The notes: generated by a model not told the origin, from the letters alone. 64,000 bases of DNA from Vibrio sp. STUT-A11 (GCF_026000435.1 NZ_AP026764.1:372001-436000), one strand, 5' to 3'; positions 17,593 to 27,387 are shown, counted from the stretch's first letter. A program made the numbers and translations.

Positions 17593-20340
17593 TTAGCGTG
17601 GGTTGAGTATAATAGTGGTACGGTTAGATTGAGGTCCAAAGACTGATCGCGCACGCGCCTGAACTTCTTGCAAAGTGATACTTTTGGCCGCTTGCTCTAC
17701 ATTCAGCAACACATCCAGTCCATAATCGTGCACCAAATAACGGCCATATGCCCACGCTCGCTGTTTCGGCCTGTCTTCCATTCCCTGCATGGCGACCACC
17801 AATTGTTTCACCGCGATATCAACCTCTTGTTGGTTAATATTTTTTGCCAGTTCATCAAAAATTTTATTAAGTTGGCTGTCCATGATCGCCACATCTTTCG
17901 GATCGACTTGCGATTCAAAGATCCAATCCGATACTTGCTCACGATCTTGTATCATTGGATAGATACTTGGGTTGTAATCCAGACTCAACTCCTCACGTAA
18001 TTGATCTAATATACGTGCCGTACTGATGCGTTGCAGGATATCGACAATCATTGTGTCTCTCCCACTTTGGGCATCATCATGGCCGTTGGTCAAACGCTGC
18101 AAGTAAAGTGAAGACGGCTCATGGCCATCAGTCATCACCGTGCGTGTCGGTTCATCTGGGTTCAGCGCCACGTCATAGTCAATTGAACGACCAGGGCTCA
18201 TTTCGATAGAAGCAACAAACTTAGCCAACATGGGTTCAAGTTGCTCTGGCTCTATATCTGCTACCACGACCATCTTGAAGCCATTATTGAACTTAAATAA
18301 ACGCTGGTGTACCGCAAGTATCTGTTCCGTCGTCACGCTCTCGACACCATCGCTATCCAAAATACGGTGACGACTTCCCGGCAGATAAGCATTTTGGTTT
18401 GCTTCCTGAACTAACTTTCCCATTGGTGACTCAAAAAAGGCGCGTCGCTGTTGTTTAAACTCTTGCTTTACCGCTGTCAGTTGGCGTTCATCGACCTTTA
18501 TTTCTGTGCTCAGGTTATAAATTGCATTCAATGCACTTTCCAACTGTGCTTTTTGCGTGGTGACTTTTACGCCGTGACTGGTGGTATCTAACATCGGGAC
18601 AATAGAAGTATTGTTGCTACGCAAGTAACTGTCTAACTCCGAACCTGAAAAGTCCCCGAGCCCGCTTCTTACCGCTGCCATGGTTGCTATCTCGTAAGCT
18701 GGGTAAAGCGGCTTATCTACTGCCGCTTTTCCGCCTTGGCTGGCAAAGTAAATGTAAGCGCGCCCTCCCGCTTTTTCGTCCTTTTGGAACCATACATCTA
18801 CGCCATTAGAGAGTGTGTAGACCTCGAACCCTCCCGCCTCTTTGCGAGCGTTGATAATGCTGCCGTCCTTAACTGGCTGAAGGAAACCACCCGCTCTCAC
18901 TTCCATCGACAATGGTTTTTCTCCGGGCTGGAAGTAAGCCGTATTCAACGCAGAAAAAACACCGGAAAACTGCGCGCGCGTTTCGTTTTTGATCATCCCG
19001 ATAGAAAAAGTTGGTGGTATAGTTAACAGCTCTGTAATGTGAGTATTCACACGGACTAGCGTGGCGTTGTCGAGAAACGTTGCCAAGCTCTGAGCGTAAC
19101 TCTGTTTAGACTGGCTGACGCTGTTTTGCTCTAACTGGAAAACACGCGCTTCAGCAAAACTATTGGGGTTACGTTTGCTCCAGTCAGAATCCAGATTGGT
19201 GAGTTCACCTTGCCAGTTGGCCATAATACTGTCTAATTCTGCTTGGGTTACACCATAATCCCGAAGCGAAGTTAACGTACTGAAAAACAAACGGTGCATT
19301 TGCTCACGACGCTCTGGCGCAAAGGAAATACCAGCAGACATCATGCGGTGGTAGTTAGAATAATAAGGCTGAGCATACGCATACTGAAATGGCACTGCAG
19401 CACCATTAAGATCGGCAATCAATCGCTGCTGAATAAGTTGTCCGGCGACTTCATCCAGCCATTCCTGATGCTGTTGTTCGACAGTCTGACGCCCAATCGC
19501 GCCTCGTTCAACAACAAGATGCAAGCTGGGTGACTCAATGGAATTACTTGGCAGGATTTCATTGTTAGTGTTAACGCGAATATCGCGGCGTTTTATAACG
19601 GCAACATCGGACGTTTTTTCCCAACTAGAAAAGGTCTTATTAATAATTTTCGAAACAGAGGCTAGATTCACATTGCCGGTGATAATAAGTTCGGCGTATT
19701 GCGGTTGATACCACTTTTCATAAAAGCTTTTCAGCGTAGTTGGTGTCGCCTTTTGTATTGAGTCTCGTGTACCAATAGGATCATGCTCACCATAACGCGT
19801 ACCTTCCACCGAAGCTTGATACGCATTCAAAGCAAAGGGCTTATCATCCGGGTTTGCCCGGCGCCACTCGCCTAAGATCACGCCTTTTTCTTTTTCCACT
19901 TGAGCCGGTGCAAATGTCAGCCCATCTCCAATATCACGCATCCAGATTAATGCGTCTTGCAATTGACTTGGGTCCGCGAGTTCCAGTTTGTATCCCGTTT
20001 GCTGATAGGTAGTGAAAGCATTGATGTCCGCGCCAAAGCTCCCACCGGACTGTTCAAATAATTTAATCGCCTCATTACCAGAAAAGTGCGTACTGCCATT
20101 AAACGCCATGTGCTCAACAAAATGCGCATAACCTTTTTGGTTTTCCTGCTCTTGGAACGAGCCAATGTTCATCACCATACGCACCGAGATCTCTTGGTCT
20201 TGAGTCGGGTAGATGTGGTATCTCATGCCATTCGACAACTGATTAACATGCCAGTTGGCATCAGCCTGAATTTTTGTCGAGTGAGGGGTAACAACACAGC
20301 CTGATAATAGTAACGTCGAGGCTAACAAACTATAGCGCAT
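17593..20340 (-). CDS. M16-family zinc peptidase lipoprotein
   Basis: Encodes 915 residues. A lipoprotein signal with lipobox LLSGC (Cys15) places it in the envelope. The inverted zinc motif HFVEH (H73, E76, H77) with a downstream glutamate identifies an active first M16 domain. Further M16 domains follow (about 240-400, 500-690 and 700-915) that form the clam-shell chamber of pitrilysin/insulysin-like enzymes. Such enzymes degrade peptides too large for other peptidases. It is monogenic, and its terminal residue pattern (GPQSNRTTIILNP) is typical of the family. Its substrates are unknown. Confidence 0.92.
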   Translation of the reverse strand: MRYSLLASTLLLSGCVVTPHSTKIQADANWHVNQLSNGMRYHIYPTQDQEISVRMVMNIGSFQEQENQKGYAHFVEHMAFNGSTHFSGNEAIKLFEQSGGSFGADINAFTTYQQTGYKLELADPSQLQDALIWMRDIGDGLTFAPAQVEKEKGVILGEWRRANPDDKPFALNAYQASVEGTRYGEHDPIGTRDSIQKATPTTLKSFYEKWYQPQYAELIITGNVNLASVSKIINKTFSSWEKTSDVAVIKRRDIRVNTNNEILPSNSIESPSLHLVVERGAIGRQTVEQQHQEWLDEVAGQLIQQRLIADLNGAAVPFQYAYAQPYYSNYHRMMSAGISFAPERREQMHRLFFSTLTSLRDYGVTQAELDSIMANWQGELTNLDSDWSKRNPNSFAEARVFQLEQNSVSQSKQSYAQSLATFLDNATLVRVNTHITELLTIPPTFSIGMIKNETRAQFSGVFSALNTAYFQPGEKPLSMEVRAGGFLQPVKDGSIINARKEAGGFEVYTLSNGVDVWFQKDEKAGGRAYIYFASQGGKAAVDKPLYPAYEIATMAAVRSGLGDFSGSELDSYLRSNNTSIVPMLDTTSHGVKVTTQKAQLESALNAIYNLSTEIKVDERQLTAVKQEFKQQRRAFFESPMGKLVQEANQNAYLPGSRHRILDSDGVESVTTEQILAVHQRLFKFNNGFKMVVVADIEPEQLEPMLAKFVASIEMSPGRSIDYDVALNPDEPTRTVMTDGHEPSSLYLQRLTNGHDDAQSGRDTMIVDILQRISTARILDQLREELSLDYNPSIYPMIQDREQVSDWIFESQVDPKDVAIMDSQLNKIFDELAKNINQQEVDIAVKQLVVAMQGMEDRPKQRAWAYGRYLVHDYGLDVLLNVEQAAKSITLQEVQARARSVFGPQSNRTTIILNPR

Positions 20341-20407
20341 AGCAATGATCCGAGATGATGACTACGCAATACAAACGCTCTCGTCGCATAGCCTTGATAT
20401 AAGTAAT

Positions 20408-20441
20408 GGGATCTTCGGCTTAAATTAGTGCGCCAGATCCC
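20408..20441. terminator. Hairpin between the M16 and PL8 genes
   Basis: GGGATCT at 20408-20414 pairs with AGATCCC at 20435-20441 around a 20-nt loop that itself can pair partly. It is downstream of the PL8 lyase and upstream of the M16 gene. There is no T run, so function is uncertain. Confidence 0.35.
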
Positions 20442-20519
20442 GCTTTAGCTGTGGTTTATGTCCAAATAAAGTCAAAGTGCAGGACTCCAAGCGTAGACAC
20501 CAGCTCAATTAAAACAAAA

Positions 20520-22538
20520 CTAATGCAAGTGTAGGTCAAAGCGGACGCTTTCTCCGAGTCGGTCAAGCTTGTCGAAAGTCTCGACAAAAAAGCGATGACT
20601 TTCCCCTTTGACGTAAAGCACCAGGTTAACTCTATCCCCTCTTCCGGGCGTAGATATAGCAAATTGAAAGCCTGTCTGTGTTCTCTCACAAAGTAATAAA
20701 CACGGCTTATCAACCTCTAGAGTCACGCCTTGTTGCGTATCAGACTCTGGTATTTCGATACGACCCGCACAGCGAAAAACGCAGCCAATATTGCCTTGAT
20801 AAACCACCGCCTGAAGCGCAGGTGTATTCTCCAATACCTTAACATAAGGTTGAGCGGCATAACGTTTTGTCTCCGCCAATGAAGACCCAGGTAACAGCGT
20901 GTATTCATAACAGGCATTTTTAGGTTGAACACCATGATCAATTGACAAGTTAAACACCCTGCCACTCACTTTGTCTGCACTCAAGTGGGCATTAATTCGC
21001 TGCCAACTGCCTTGTTGTATGTGACTATGTAAGTGAGCATTCACATTACCGAGAACGTAACCCACATTAGCATGATGCAGCCAACTTTTGGCTTTAACTG
21101 TCGTTGACTCCCCGTTCTGGTATGCATCATTTACACACGCAGGGAAATCATAGTGGCACTGATTAATGGTGGTCATTACCGGTTCAGGGTGCGTCGAACT
21201 TATCCCCGCCCCAAGAGCGATAATCACCCCGTCACAAAAGAACCAAGATTTTAGTCCTTGAGTTTGCATCACATCCAGCTCGAAACTGGTGATCCCCCAA
21301 CGACCATTGCTGACGCCGCCCGTCCAATCCGTTTGTTGCTCTATTCTTCCCCATTCATGGGCTGGCATGACAATTTGTGGACACGTCACACCCGGAATCT
21401 TAGCCCAATCCCAATAAGGAAAAATGTCGTGGTACTCGTTACCCGTCACCCCAATATTCATACTGCCAAAACCCAACCAAAACCCCAAAAGGTTCTCTTG
21501 ATTGCCAGTTTCAATCGGTTTAATGCGACAGGAATTGGCTTTCACAGTTACTGCGTATTTGTTATTGGCCATAGCCGCATAGTCAGAACGCCAGAAGTGT
21601 TTAAACCCAGCAAAAGGATAGTCATGCCCTTGAAGGTGCTCGAGATACCTTTGCAACTGAAGGCGATAATAAGGGAACAGCGCCAGCAACATCTTAGCTT
21701 GGGTCATCAGCATCGTTCGACAATGCGGTTTTTCCAAATTAGGTTTGGCGATAGCTCGGCCACAGGCGTTGTAGTCCCAGCGCCCGGTCCGAGTCATCCA
21801 TACCGAGCCTTGTAGATAGTAAGTCAATAACAAACGTTGTTGCTGTGATGAAAAACGGAACCGGGTCTCCGCGCAAACATAAGCCCAGGGAAGCGCAACA
21901 TTGAGAAACGATTCACCATAGCCACCATTTTGTAATTGCGGCCCATGCTGTTGATAGGAGAAATCAGCCTGCATGCCCTCTTCGTGAGTAATGGCAATCG
22001 TTTCTGCTATCGCGTCCATCGCCTCTGCAAAGCGTGTTTCATCGTTTTCTAACAAGCCTCGATACGCTACTCCATTGGCAAGATCGACGCGATTCGCCCC
22101 TGTCATCGAAACTTGATTCGGTAGATCTTCGATCAGTTTGCTTTTTAATGCCTGACTAAGCTCTCCATTGAGTAATAAAGCCATTGGCCCCATCAGTCGC
22201 TGCTTTCCGATTTGGTTCCACCACCAGTTCCAGTTAGTTGGATTGATTTGATACCAATACACCAAAGCTTGTTCTGCGATGGAATGAGCCTTCAAACAAC
22301 GCTGACGATTAAATTGACAGGCGAGAAGCAGCACACGCTGTAAATAGGCTTGAATGATTTGTCCATCGTGCGCGGCGTCTGCCAACTGAATATCAGGCCA
22401 TCCAGAGTGAGGAGCGAAAGTGTCTTGCCACTGCGCGATCTGTTGTTGCCAAGACTGTGGTGTATGAAGAGACAACTGCTGTTCAATAATTGTTTGTGAC
22501 AGCTTACGTCGGATCTGCATCAAATGTTGTGAATACAT
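20520..22538 (-). CDS. PL8-family polysaccharide lyase without signal peptide (chondroitin/hyaluronan-type fold)
   Basis: Encodes 672 residues. The N-terminal half is the (alpha/alpha) toroid of PL8: NWNWWWNQIGKQRLMG, then N149 in TGANRVDLA, H198 and Y207 in SYQQHGPQLQNGGYG, and arginines R253/R261, which match the Asn-His-Tyr-Arg catalytic set. The beta-sandwich half includes ENLLGFWLGFGSM and PYWDWAKIPGVT. Known PL8 enzymes beta-eliminate hyaluronan, chondroitin or xanthan, leaving a 4,5-unsaturated uronic acid. AAGGAG lies 11 nt before the ATG at 22538, and no signal peptide is found from there or from the upstream in-frame ATG at 22580, so it should act in the cytoplasm on imported oligosaccharides. 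The downstream enzyme GH88 is encoded two genes upstream. Confidence 0.88.
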   Translation of the reverse strand: MYSQHLMQIRRKLSQTIIEQQLSLHTPQSWQQQIAQWQDTFAPHSGWPDIQLADAAHDGQIIQAYLQRVLLLACQFNRQRCLKAHSIAEQALVYWYQINPTNWNWWWNQIGKQRLMGPMALLLNGELSQALKSKLIEDLPNQVSMTGANRVDLANGVAYRGLLENDETRFAEAMDAIAETIAITHEEGMQADFSYQQHGPQLQNGGYGESFLNVALPWAYVCAETRFRFSSQQQRLLLTYYLQGSVWMTRTGRWDYNACGRAIAKPNLEKPHCRTMLMTQAKMLLALFPYYRLQLQRYLEHLQGHDYPFAGFKHFWRSDYAAMANNKYAVTVKANSCRIKPIETGNQENLLGFWLGFGSMNIGVTGNEYHDIFPYWDWAKIPGVTCPQIVMPAHEWGRIEQQTDWTGGVSNGRWGITSFELDVMQTQGLKSWFFCDGVIIALGAGISSTHPEPVMTTINQCHYDFPACVNDAYQNGESTTVKAKSWLHHANVGYVLGNVNAHLHSHIQQGSWQRINAHLSADKVSGRVFNLSIDHGVQPKNACYEYTLLPGSSLAETKRYAAQPYVKVLENTPALQAVVYQGNIGCVFRCAGRIEIPESDTQQGVTLEVDKPCLLLCERTQTGFQFAISTPGRGDRVNLVLYVKGESHRFFVETFDKLDRLGESVRFDLHLH

Positions 22539-22608
22539 GATGCGAACAACTCCTTGATTCAGTCCAAAGGGAGGATGCAACAGTCAACTTTGTTCACTGT
22601 CAGGAACA

Positions 22609-22636
22609 AAAAGAAGGTGCTCTCACACCTTCTTTA
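22609..22636 (-). terminator. Hairpin between GH112 and PL8 genes
   Basis: AAAGAAGGTG at 22611-22620 pairs perfectly with CACCTTCTTT at 22627-22636 around a 6-nt loop. On the minus strand it is followed by TTTTTG. It would reduce transcription from the phosphorylase gene into the lyase gene. Confidence 0.7.
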
Positions 22637-22642
22637 ACTTCA

Positions 22643-24829
22643 TTAGTTATCGAACCAACACCACTCATACGGCTGCAATGCCAATTGCTGTGGTTCACCC
22701 TGTGTATTGAATACCGTGACCTGCTGAGCTTGATCCGTGAAATTCACGGCCGTGGCTTTGTTGGTCTCAGGATAAAAAGCAACATCGACATACGGGTTAT
22801 TAGACAACCATGCATGAGGAAGCGCTTCCTGCTGAGTCAGCCATAACAGAATGTGTTGTAGCAAACGAGCGTTTTCCATACTGAATGGCAAGTTACCCAG
22901 ATACACAGCTCGACCAGCACCGTATCCGCGCGCGGTTAACGCTAAGTGTTGCCCTTGTGCTGCCAGTACCGTCAAGTCATCCGCTTGTGGGTACACATAA
23001 CTTGGGTTACCGAAATCCTCGTCACCTTTAATGAACTGACTTAAGTAATGATTCTCTTCAATTTGCAGTGGCATCGCGACACGTCCCATCGTCAGGGAGG
23101 TTTCTTTTTCTAAGCCAAACACATCGCCTAGCTGGAAGTAGCGACCATTTTTCTGCCATGCAGAAGGCTCAGACACACCCAGCAGGCCGCCACCTTCAGC
23201 AACAAACTGACGCAATGCAACGATGACTTTAGGATCATTCCAACATTCACCGCCACTCCATGCAGAGTTCGCGTCACCTGTGTTGATGATGACTTTGATC
23301 TCCGGATCGATGCCTTTTTCTGCAATGTCATCAAAGCTGATGAACTCAACCTCAAACGGCAAGCCAGACAGACACTCAAGGATGTTGTTACCCACAAGTT
23401 CCATCACATCTGGGCGAGGTGGAACGTAGAAGCGTTGGTCGCGAGCTTGGTTTTGCAGCCAGCTACGCGCAGCACCCCATGCGCTCAATACCGCAACTTT
23501 TCCTGTTACTTTCTTCGATTCACTGCGTTGTGTGTACTCAAGGTAGTCGCCAAACTGACTTGAGATTTCAGTCACATGATCGATAAAGTGCGGGAACTGG
23601 TTCGCGAGTGACAAGTAGCCGCCATAGCCAATACGATCTAACGGCTTTTGCAGCATGGCACGACGAATCTTGGTCCAGTTAGACATAGACTCAACCACAG
23701 GATCGTTCCCCTCACGGAATACATCCGGGAAGAAATACGGGTAGAAACGCGCTTCGCGAATCTGATCGCCGCCAGAATCGGTTAAACGACGCAGCGCTAC
23801 GCCATCTTCTACCGCGCCGACATTGATATCGATACCAATCTTTTGGTAGCTCTCAAGGAATGGTTCCGTTCCAATCCAGTGGTCACCCTGGAACATCGCG
23901 GTCTTTTTGCCTGCTTGATGAGCCATGTTGACTAACTCTGCAGCAAACTCTACAACGAACTCTTGGACAAAGGTCATCCAGTCTTGGTACTGCTTAGAAG
24001 GCACTTTGTAGGTACCGTTGTAGTAACCGGCATCGACAAAATCTTCTGGAGACAACTTATAGCCAAAACGCTTTTCAAAATCTTCCAGCGCTCGTGGGCT
24101 CACGGTTTCGCCGTAACCCGTCCAATCTCGATAAATGTCTTGGTTTTTCTCACCAGTATCAATAACAAACAAAAATGCAAAGGTGGTGAATCGAACCACT
24201 GTAGTATTCGGGTGCGTTTCCAACCAATGTGCAAAATGATTTAACAGATGAGCACGACATTCTGGATGGTATGGGTCAAGACTCTTAATACGAGGGCCTT
24301 TCCAATCGTTAGTCAGCGCGTTGTACATAGAAACGCTGTCCCAAACCTGACGAGCCATAAAGGTAATGGTGTACTCGTGATAAGGGATCGCATCAAAGAG
24401 TTCAATACGCTGATGTTCCGCATCAAATTCCCACTTGTCAGTTGGAATCACTTCGTTCAAGGTACGGTTTCTAACTTCCCACCAAAGCTTCGGCTCACTG
24501 TCATCATCCAGCTCATATTTGTCTTTGCTGTAGCCATTAAGCGGGTAAATCTCAACGCGATCACTCATCGCCGTCACAGGGAAAGACATCAAATATTTAC
24601 GATGCAAATACTCTGGATGCTGATTGGCGTATTCCTGATCGGCACGAACAAGGCACATCACCGAATAGATGTCGCTGTCTTGCTCAGCTAATGAATCTGG
24701 CATCGTTGTACCATCGCTGTCGCGAAGTGCATCCGCTTGCCAACGCTGATATAAATCCAGTACTACTTCTTCCTGCCCTTCTTCGACAGGCAGGGTCATA
24801 TGACCTTTACGAGAGGCAACTTGGGTCAT
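22643..24829 (-). CDS. GH112 beta-galactoside phosphorylase (galacto-N-biose/lacto-N-biose phosphorylase family)
   Basis: Encodes 728 cytoplasmic residues. The TIM-barrel part includes VVRFTTFAFLFV, DWTGYGETVSPRALEDFEKR and QGDHWIGTEP, whose D316 corresponds to the general acid of GH112. A Rossmann-like domain (about 440-640, with VIINTGDANSAWSGG) and a small beta-domain follow. GH112 enzymes split Gal-beta-1,3-GlcNAc/GalNAc or Gal-beta-1,4-Rha with phosphate, giving alpha-galactose-1-phosphate. galT and galE, which consume that product, lie in the neighbouring operon. The start at 24829 has GGAG seven bases upstream. It is 66 bp behind GH88 on the same strand. Which acceptor sugar it releases is not decided by sequence inspection. 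Confidence 0.88.
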   Translation of the reverse strand: MTQVASRKGHMTLPVEEGQEEVVLDLYQRWQADALRDSDGTTMPDSLAEQDSDIYSVMCLVRADQEYANQHPEYLHRKYLMSFPVTAMSDRVEIYPLNGYSKDKYELDDDSEPKLWWEVRNRTLNEVIPTDKWEFDAEHQRIELFDAIPYHEYTITFMARQVWDSVSMYNALTNDWKGPRIKSLDPYHPECRAHLLNHFAHWLETHPNTTVVRFTTFAFLFVIDTGEKNQDIYRDWTGYGETVSPRALEDFEKRFGYKLSPEDFVDAGYYNGTYKVPSKQYQDWMTFVQEFVVEFAAELVNMAHQAGKKTAMFQGDHWIGTEPFLESYQKIGIDINVGAVEDGVALRRLTDSGGDQIREARFYPYFFPDVFREGNDPVVESMSNWTKIRRAMLQKPLDRIGYGGYLSLANQFPHFIDHVTEISSQFGDYLEYTQRSESKKVTGKVAVLSAWGAARSWLQNQARDQRFYVPPRPDVMELVGNNILECLSGLPFEVEFISFDDIAEKGIDPEIKVIINTGDANSAWSGGECWNDPKVIVALRQFVAEGGGLLGVSEPSAWQKNGRYFQLGDVFGLEKETSLTMGRVAMPLQIEENHYLSQFIKGDEDFGNPSYVYPQADDLTVLAAQGQHLALTARGYGAGRAVYLGNLPFSMENARLLQHILLWLTQQEALPHAWLSNNPYVDVAFYPETNKATAVNFTDQAQQVTVFNTQGEPQQLALQPYEWCWFDN

Positions 24830-24855
24830 GATAGGCTCCAAAAAGTTGGGAGAGA

Positions 24856-24876
24856 CAGGGGGCTTTCATCCCCCTG
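24856..24876 (-). other. Intercistronic hairpin between GH88 and GH112 genes
   Basis: CAGGGGG at 24856-24862 pairs with CCCCCTG at 24870-24876 around a 7-nt loop, with no T run. Likely an mRNA processing or stabilising stem in a GH88-GH112 transcript. Confidence 0.45.
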
Positions 24877-24895
24877 AATGGATATTCGAGTATGC

Positions 24896-26065
24896 TTACC
24901 AGAAGAACTTCTGATAACCGTTTGCGCGCATCAAAGCTTCTAGGTAGTAGTAATCACCGTACGGCAACATGTTGTCGCACAAACCAACTTTGACAAATGA
25001 AGCGCCATGCGCAAGCAAGCCAAGCGCAGATTCATCGTCCGTTAAATCACAGCTGTTCATCAGACCTTGCAACAGGAAGTTACCCCAATCTCGGTACTGC
25101 TTCGCTTCTTCTGGATCTTGAATACACTGCGAAATCAACAGTAAGCCCGCAGCAGTAATCGCGCCTGCGGAACTGTCTTTATACTGAATTTCGTCACTTG
25201 GTAGCGAGTAATCCCAAACAGGAACGCCATCGTCTGTGATTTGCTCTACAGCGTATCGAGCGAGCTTCTTCGCCAGCGTTAGGAATTTCTCATCTTGAGT
25301 GTACAGATAAGTTTGAGCGAAACCGTGGATTGCCCATGACTGTCCGCGCGCCCAACAAGAATCGTCGGCGAAGCCTTGGAACGTCTCACCTTTAATAGGC
25401 TCCTGTGTAACAGGATGGAAGTTAAATGAGTGATATGTTGAGTAATCCTCACGAACAATATGCTTAGCTAACGTCTCGCTGTGTCGAGTAGCGGCTTGCG
25501 CATAAACAGGAGAACCGGTCACTTTTGACGCCCAAAATAGTAACGCAGTATTTTGCAAAGAATCGATGATCGATTTGCCTTGCGTAATTTCAGGGCCAAG
25601 AGGATGCGTGTCATTCCACGCAACGATATAACCACCAATCTTGCGGAAACGATGGATAAGGTGATCAGCGGCGCGAATTGCCATCATTTTTGACTCTTCA
25701 TCGCCCGTCAATTTGTAATCGGCCACGCAGCTTAAGCTGTATTGGAAACCTAAATCGTGATCTAACCAGAATGGATCAAGCAACATGTCGGCAAAATATT
25801 GTTTGCGCAACTTGGCACTGTTTTTAAACTGCTGATCAGCCGTCATTTGATAGCAAAGCCATAACTCGCCTGTCCAAAAAGACGAAACCCAGTCAAACTG
25901 GTCGCAGTAATCCCATTGGTGATCCGAAGTACCAATTTTTGGATTACGCTCACCAATTTTAGCAATATTGCGCTTAATCGCTTCTACTACTGTGGTTAGA
26001 TGGTTCACCACTTTTGTTTCGTCCAGCGTGCCTGGCAACGGACGCAAAGTAATCGTTTCACTCAT
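24896..26065 (-). CDS. GH88 unsaturated uronyl hydrolase
   Basis: Encodes 389 residues forming an (alpha/alpha)6 barrel. The two catalytic aspartates of the family are recognisable as D104 in WLDHDLGFQYS and D168 in KSIIDSLQNTALLFW, with the conserved CWARGQSWAIHGFAQ near 262-276. GH88 enzymes hydrate the 4,5-unsaturated uronic acid left by a lyase, releasing the 4-deoxy-5-ketouronate that leads to 2-keto-3-deoxygluconate. This complements the PL8 lyase of the same operon. No signal peptide, so cytoplasmic. It is the first gene of the GH88-GH112-PL8 unit and has a KdgR-like box and a candidate CRP site upstream. Confidence 0.9.
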   Translation of the reverse strand: MSETITLRPLPGTLDETKVVNHLTTVVEAIKRNIAKIGERNPKIGTSDHQWDYCDQFDWVSSFWTGELWLCYQMTADQQFKNSAKLRKQYFADMLLDPFWLDHDLGFQYSLSCVADYKLTGDEESKMMAIRAADHLIHRFRKIGGYIVAWNDTHPLGPEITQGKSIIDSLQNTALLFWASKVTGSPVYAQAATRHSETLAKHIVREDYSTYHSFNFHPVTQEPIKGETFQGFADDSCWARGQSWAIHGFAQTYLYTQDEKFLTLAKKLARYAVEQITDDGVPVWDYSLPSDEIQYKDSSAGAITAAGLLLISQCIQDPEEAKQYRDWGNFLLQGLMNSCDLTDDESALGLLAHGASFVKVGLCDNMLPYGDYYYLEALMRANGYQKFFW

Positions 26066-26122
26066 ACCGAAATTCTCTTAAAACCTTTGTAATGCAAACT
26101 CAGGGTTATGCTCGATGATATA

Positions 26123-26152
26123 TCTATAGTTTACAGTGATACTTTTCGATAA
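26123..26152 (-). promoter_or_regulatory. Candidate promoter of the GH88 operon
   Basis: On the minus strand TTATCG (complement of 26147-26152) and TATAGA (complement of 26123-26128) are separated by 18 bp, about 60 bp before the GH88 start. Confidence 0.4.
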
Positions 26153-26173
26153 ACGCATAGCCCGCTCACATTT
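26151..26173 (-). promoter_or_regulatory. Candidate CRP site upstream of GH88
   Basis: The minus strand reads AAATGTGA-GCGGGC-TATGCGTTT. The left half matches the CRP half-site exactly and the right half only partly. It abuts the -35 region, a position where CRP would activate. Confidence 0.35.
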
Positions 26174-26174
26174 T

Positions 26175-26190
26175 TAAAACATCATTTCAT
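26175..26190. promoter_or_regulatory. KdgR-like operator upstream of GH88
   Basis: TAAAACATCATTTCAT fits the imperfect palindrome shared by the island's promoters, core (A/G)AAAC-N3-(A/G)TTTC. It lies 110 bp before the GH88 start. Confidence 0.6.
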
Positions 26191-26285
26191 TTTAAAAATC
26201 AATTTCAAAAAAAAGCTGACAATCAGCTTCCCATTACAGCGGATGGTCAAACTCGCCAACCGCCATCTACCTATATGATTCAGAG

Positions 26286-26312
26286 GTTCGGAGAAGAAAT
26301 GCTTCTCCGAAC
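26286..26312 (-). terminator. Hairpin behind galT
   Basis: GTTCGGAGAAG at 26286-26296 pairs perfectly with CTTCTCCGAAC at 26302-26312 around a 5-nt loop, 9 bp after the galT stop. It lacks a T run, but position and stem strength suggest the end of the sulP-galE-galT transcript. Confidence 0.6.
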
Positions 26313-26321
26313 GTCGCAAAA

Positions 26322-27371
26322 TTAGTCTTGTTGCTTGTAGTGAGTCTCTGAAGCGTTGCGTAGGCGTTCTGCCGCTTGCTCAGGCGTTAGGTCGCGCTGG
26401 CTCTCTGCTAGCATTTCATACCCAACCATGAATTTTCGTACCGTGGCACTGCGCAGCAATGGTGGTAAAAAGCTCGCATGAACTTGCCAATAAGCGTCGG
26501 GATTTCCGCCGATAAACGGTGCACCATGCCAGCCCATTGAGTAAGGGAAGGAGCACTGAAAAAGATTATCGTACTTAGTGGTTAACAACTTAATCGTCTT
26601 GGCGAGATCAGCCTGGAGCTCTGGTGTCATTTCCGTCAGTCGACTTAGCTTAACTTTTGGCAAGACCAGTGTTTCAAATGGCCAGGCCGCCCAGTAAGGA
26701 ACCAACGCGACCCAGTATTCACTTTCGACCACAACACGCTCGCCAGACGCCACTTCACGCTGCACATAATCCAGCAATAGAGGGCTATGGTGTCGTTCAA
26801 AATAGTGTTGCTGCTGTTGGTCTTTTTTCGCAACCAAGGTTGGTACAAAACTGTTTGCCCAAATTTGACCATGCGGGTGAGGTTGAGAGCAGCCCATGCT
26901 TTCACCCTTGTTTTCAAATACCTGCACCCACGGGTAACGCTGGCTAAGCTCTTGTGTTTGTTCCATCCAAGTAGTAATCACATGACCAATTTCTTCCAGG
27001 TTCAACTCTGGCAATGTGCGACTGTGATCAGGTGAGAAGCAGATCACACGGCTTTCCCCTTTGGCACTATGAAGTTGAAAAAGAGGATCGTCGCTCACTG
27101 GTGAGTCAGGGGTTTGCTCGGTAAGAGCAGCAAAGTCATTCTTAAAGACGAAAGTGCCTTGATAATTGGGATTCACATCACCGTTGATTCGCTTATTCGT
27201 TGGGCACAAAAAGCAGTTATCATCATAACTTGGCAAGTTTTCAATATTGAGTGTTTCTTGTTGCCCCTGCCACGGTCTTTTAGCACGATGAGGCGACACT
27301 AGGACCCACTCACCCGTAAGGGGGTTAAAACGACGGTGAGGATGCTCTGCAACATCAAATGATTGAGACAT
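26322..27371 (-). CDS. galT: Galactose-1-phosphate uridylyltransferase
   Basis: Encodes 349 residues. It transfers UMP from UDP-glucose to galactose-1-phosphate by way of a uridylyl-histidine; that histidine lies in the SQPHPHGQIW motif. The zinc-site cysteines CFLC (about 55-58) and the N-terminal FNPLTGEWVLVSPHRAKRPW are typical. AAGGAAA precedes the ATG. It follows galE by 16 bp in the sulP-galE-galT operon. No galK is present in this window, but the GH112 phosphorylase nearby yields galactose-1-phosphate directly, so a kinase would not be needed for sugar released that way. Confidence 0.95.
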   Translation of the reverse strand: MSQSFDVAEHPHRRFNPLTGEWVLVSPHRAKRPWQGQQETLNIENLPSYDDNCFLCPTNKRINGDVNPNYQGTFVFKNDFAALTEQTPDSPVSDDPLFQLHSAKGESRVICFSPDHSRTLPELNLEEIGHVITTWMEQTQELSQRYPWVQVFENKGESMGCSQPHPHGQIWANSFVPTLVAKKDQQQQHYFERHHSPLLLDYVQREVASGERVVVESEYWVALVPYWAAWPFETLVLPKVKLSRLTEMTPELQADLAKTIKLLTTKYDNLFQCSFPYSMGWHGAPFIGGNPDAYWQVHASFLPPLLRSATVRKFMVGYEMLAESQRDLTPEQAAERLRNASETHYKQQD

Positions 27372-27387
27372 AATGTTTCCTTAAAAA

